A DNA stretch of 64,000 nucleotides from positions 2,604,001 to 2,668,000 of the forward strand of contig NZ_CP094469.1 of NCBI RefSeq assembly GCF_023347295.1. Direction: 5' to 3'. Of the stretch, positions 63,057 to 64,000 are shown piece by piece. A program made the position numbers and the translations under genes. Numbering within the stretch: the stretch's first letter is position 1; each line of letters opens with the position of its first letter. This DNA is from Faecalibacterium sp. I3-3-33 (lineage in GTDB: Bacteria; Bacillota; Clostridia; Oscillospirales; Ruminococcaceae). The notes beneath the pieces are model-generated. The model was not told the DNA's origin, ran no database searches, and worked only from the letters and a program-made list of their open reading frames with translations.

Positions 63057-63736
63057 TCCCGGCACCTCCCAAAATCGGTCAGGCAGCCGTCCGATACCTG
63101 CAACACCCGGTCTGCCGTCTGTGCAATGCTGCGGTTGTGGGTGATCATCAGGATGGTCTGCTCGTATTTCCGGGACGTTTCTTTCAACAGGGCAATGACC
63201 TCGCTGGTGTTCTGGGTGTCCAGATTGCCGGTCGGCTCATCCGCCAAAATCAGTGAAGGGCGGGTCATCAGGGCGCGGCCGATGGCTACCCGTTGCTGCT
63301 GCCCACCGGAAAGCTGGCTTGGCAGATGCTTCCGACGGTCTTTCAGATTCAGCACGGTCAGCAGTTCTTCCAGATATGCCCTGTCCGGCTTTTGGTAGTC
63401 CAGCAGCACCGGGAACAGGATGTTCTGCTCCACGGTCAGCTCCGGGATGAGGTTGAATGCCTGAAAGATAAAACCGATATTGCGGCGGCGGAAGATCGTC
63501 AGTTCCCGGTCTTTCATGGCAAAAACATCCTTGCCGTCAATCAGCACCTTGCCGGAAGTCGGCGTATCCAGTCCGCCGATCAGATTGAGCAGGGTGCTTT
63601 TGCCGGAGCCGGATTCGCCAACGACCGCCACATATTCGCCTTTCGGCACAGAAAAGCTGACATCTTTCAGCGCATGGACAGCGGTTTCTCCGCTGCCGTA
63701 GGTCTTGCAGAGATGGTTGACTTCTAATAGTTCCAT
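63053..63736 (-). CDS. ABC transporter ATPase of the MacB/LolD type
   Basis: 227 residues: Walker A GESGSGKSTLLNLIGGLD, Q-loop FIFQAFNLIPELT, signature LSGGQQQRVAIGRAL, Walker B LILADEPTGNLD, and switch His in MITHNRS. The GGLD/TPTSG sequence after Walker A is typical of the MacB/BceA family. Encoded directly before its permease with an ATGA overlap, and after a two-component kinase gene. Confidence 0.95.
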   Translation of the reverse strand: MELLEVNHLCKTYGSGETAVHALKDVSFSVPKGEYVAVVGESGSGKSTLLNLIGGLDTPTSGKVLIDGKDVFAMKDRELTIFRRRNIGFIFQAFNLIPELTVEQNILFPVLLDYQKPDRAYLEELLTVLNLKDRRKHLPSQLSGGQQQRVAIGRALMTRPSLILADEPTGNLDTQNTSEVIALLKETSRKYEQTILMITHNRSIAQTADRVLQVSDGCLTDFGRCRE

Positions 63737-63837
63737 AGTGTATCCCTCACTTTGCAGGTTCCTTCAATTCAGACGGATTATCTCTGTCTGTGCAGAAAAG
63801 GATAACACGTCAACCTTACTGCAAGCCTACACTCAGC

Positions 63838-64000
63838 CTACAATTTTGTAGGAATCGGAAAATTCAGAGTAAAGGTCGTGCCCTTTCCCAGCTCGCTGTC
63901 TACTTCAATGGTGCCGTGATGGGCTTCCACAACGGCTTTTGCCAGCGGCAGACCCAGCCCGATGCCCTGTGTATCCTGTGAAAAGCGGCTGCGATAAAAC
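63838..64000 (-). CDS. sensor histidine kinase, C-terminal fragment (runs off the window)
   Basis: Open to the right edge; stop TAG at 63838-63840. The visible 54 residues carry the G2 box [21 protein letters not shown] and the end of a HATPase_c domain ([18 protein letters not shown]). It lies about 100 bases upstream of the ABC genes on the same strand, which fits a two-component system that controls the exporter, as in BceRS-type modules. Confidence 0.85.
   Translation of the reverse strand, partial: FYRSRFSQDTQGIGLGLPLAKAVVEAHHGTIEVDSELGKGTTFTLNFPIPTKL

Overview
The window looks like chromosome of a Gram-positive gut anaerobe of the Clostridia (Oscillospiraceae), most plausibly Faecalibacterium or a close relative. 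This is inference from high-GC coding sequence with sigmaA-type TTGACA/TATAAT promoters, a CIRCE operator, LytTR signalling, asnA and ackA, a pectin/hexuronate catabolic operon, and many repeated intergenic hairpin elements. No rRNA, tRNA or CRISPR array was found.

Layout. 0-2.3 kb: the 3' end of a TetR-type regulator, an unknown membrane protein and a FadR-type GntR regulator. 2.4-4.1 kb: divergent PAP2 phosphatase and HAD phosphatase. 4.2-8.2 kb: an eda-kdgK-kduI-kduD operon for unsaturated uronates; its promoter carries the same ATACTAGTAT palindrome as the gntR promoter. 8.2-8.9 kb: non-coding, hairpin-dense DNA. 9-21.2 kb (minus strand): CNNM/CBS protein, clpB under CIRCE, asnA, a complete livJHMGF amino-acid ABC transporter, and a MATE exporter. 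21.6-23.7 kb: enolase, a MITE-like element, and two tandem tiny ORFs with good ribosome binding sites and a terminator. 23.7-29.3 kb (minus): a signalling operon encoding a PAS-GGDEF-REC-HD-GYP protein, a solute-binding lipoprotein and a frameshifted hybrid histidine kinase. 29.6-33.3 kb (minus): purA-degV and rplM-rpsI, with a 102-bp duplication around the end of rpsI. 33.5-37.9 kb: a small membrane protein, ttcA-like gene, alr and lepA. 38.1-48.1 kb: an exopolysaccharide operon with two Wzz-like proteins, one ending in a degenerate GGDEF domain, three glycosyltransferases, a Wzy-like polymerase and an acyltransferase. 48.1-57.2 kb: zinc-ribbon protein, a second full MITE copy, ackA, tmcAL, a GltD-like flavoprotein, an Agr-type GHKL/LytTR pair, and glpK behind a leader terminator. 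57.2-60.5 kb: accessory segment with a HipA-like kinase, an AT-rich lipoprotein gene and a serine recombinase. 60.7-64 kb: a MacB/FtsX-type ABC exporter and the end of a histidine kinase.

How parts work together. The kdu operon feeds pectin-derived uronates to pyruvate and triose phosphate, with enolase and acetate kinase nearby for lower glycolysis and acetate handling. Surface polysaccharide, cyclic-dinucleotide signalling (one intact-looking GGDEF/HD-GYP protein and one degenerate GGDEF fused to the polysaccharide machinery) and two-component sensing are the main regulatory themes. The least explained parts are the tandem micro-ORFs at 23.36-23.56 kb, the MITE-like family with rewritten hairpins, and the Wzz-GGDEF fusion.
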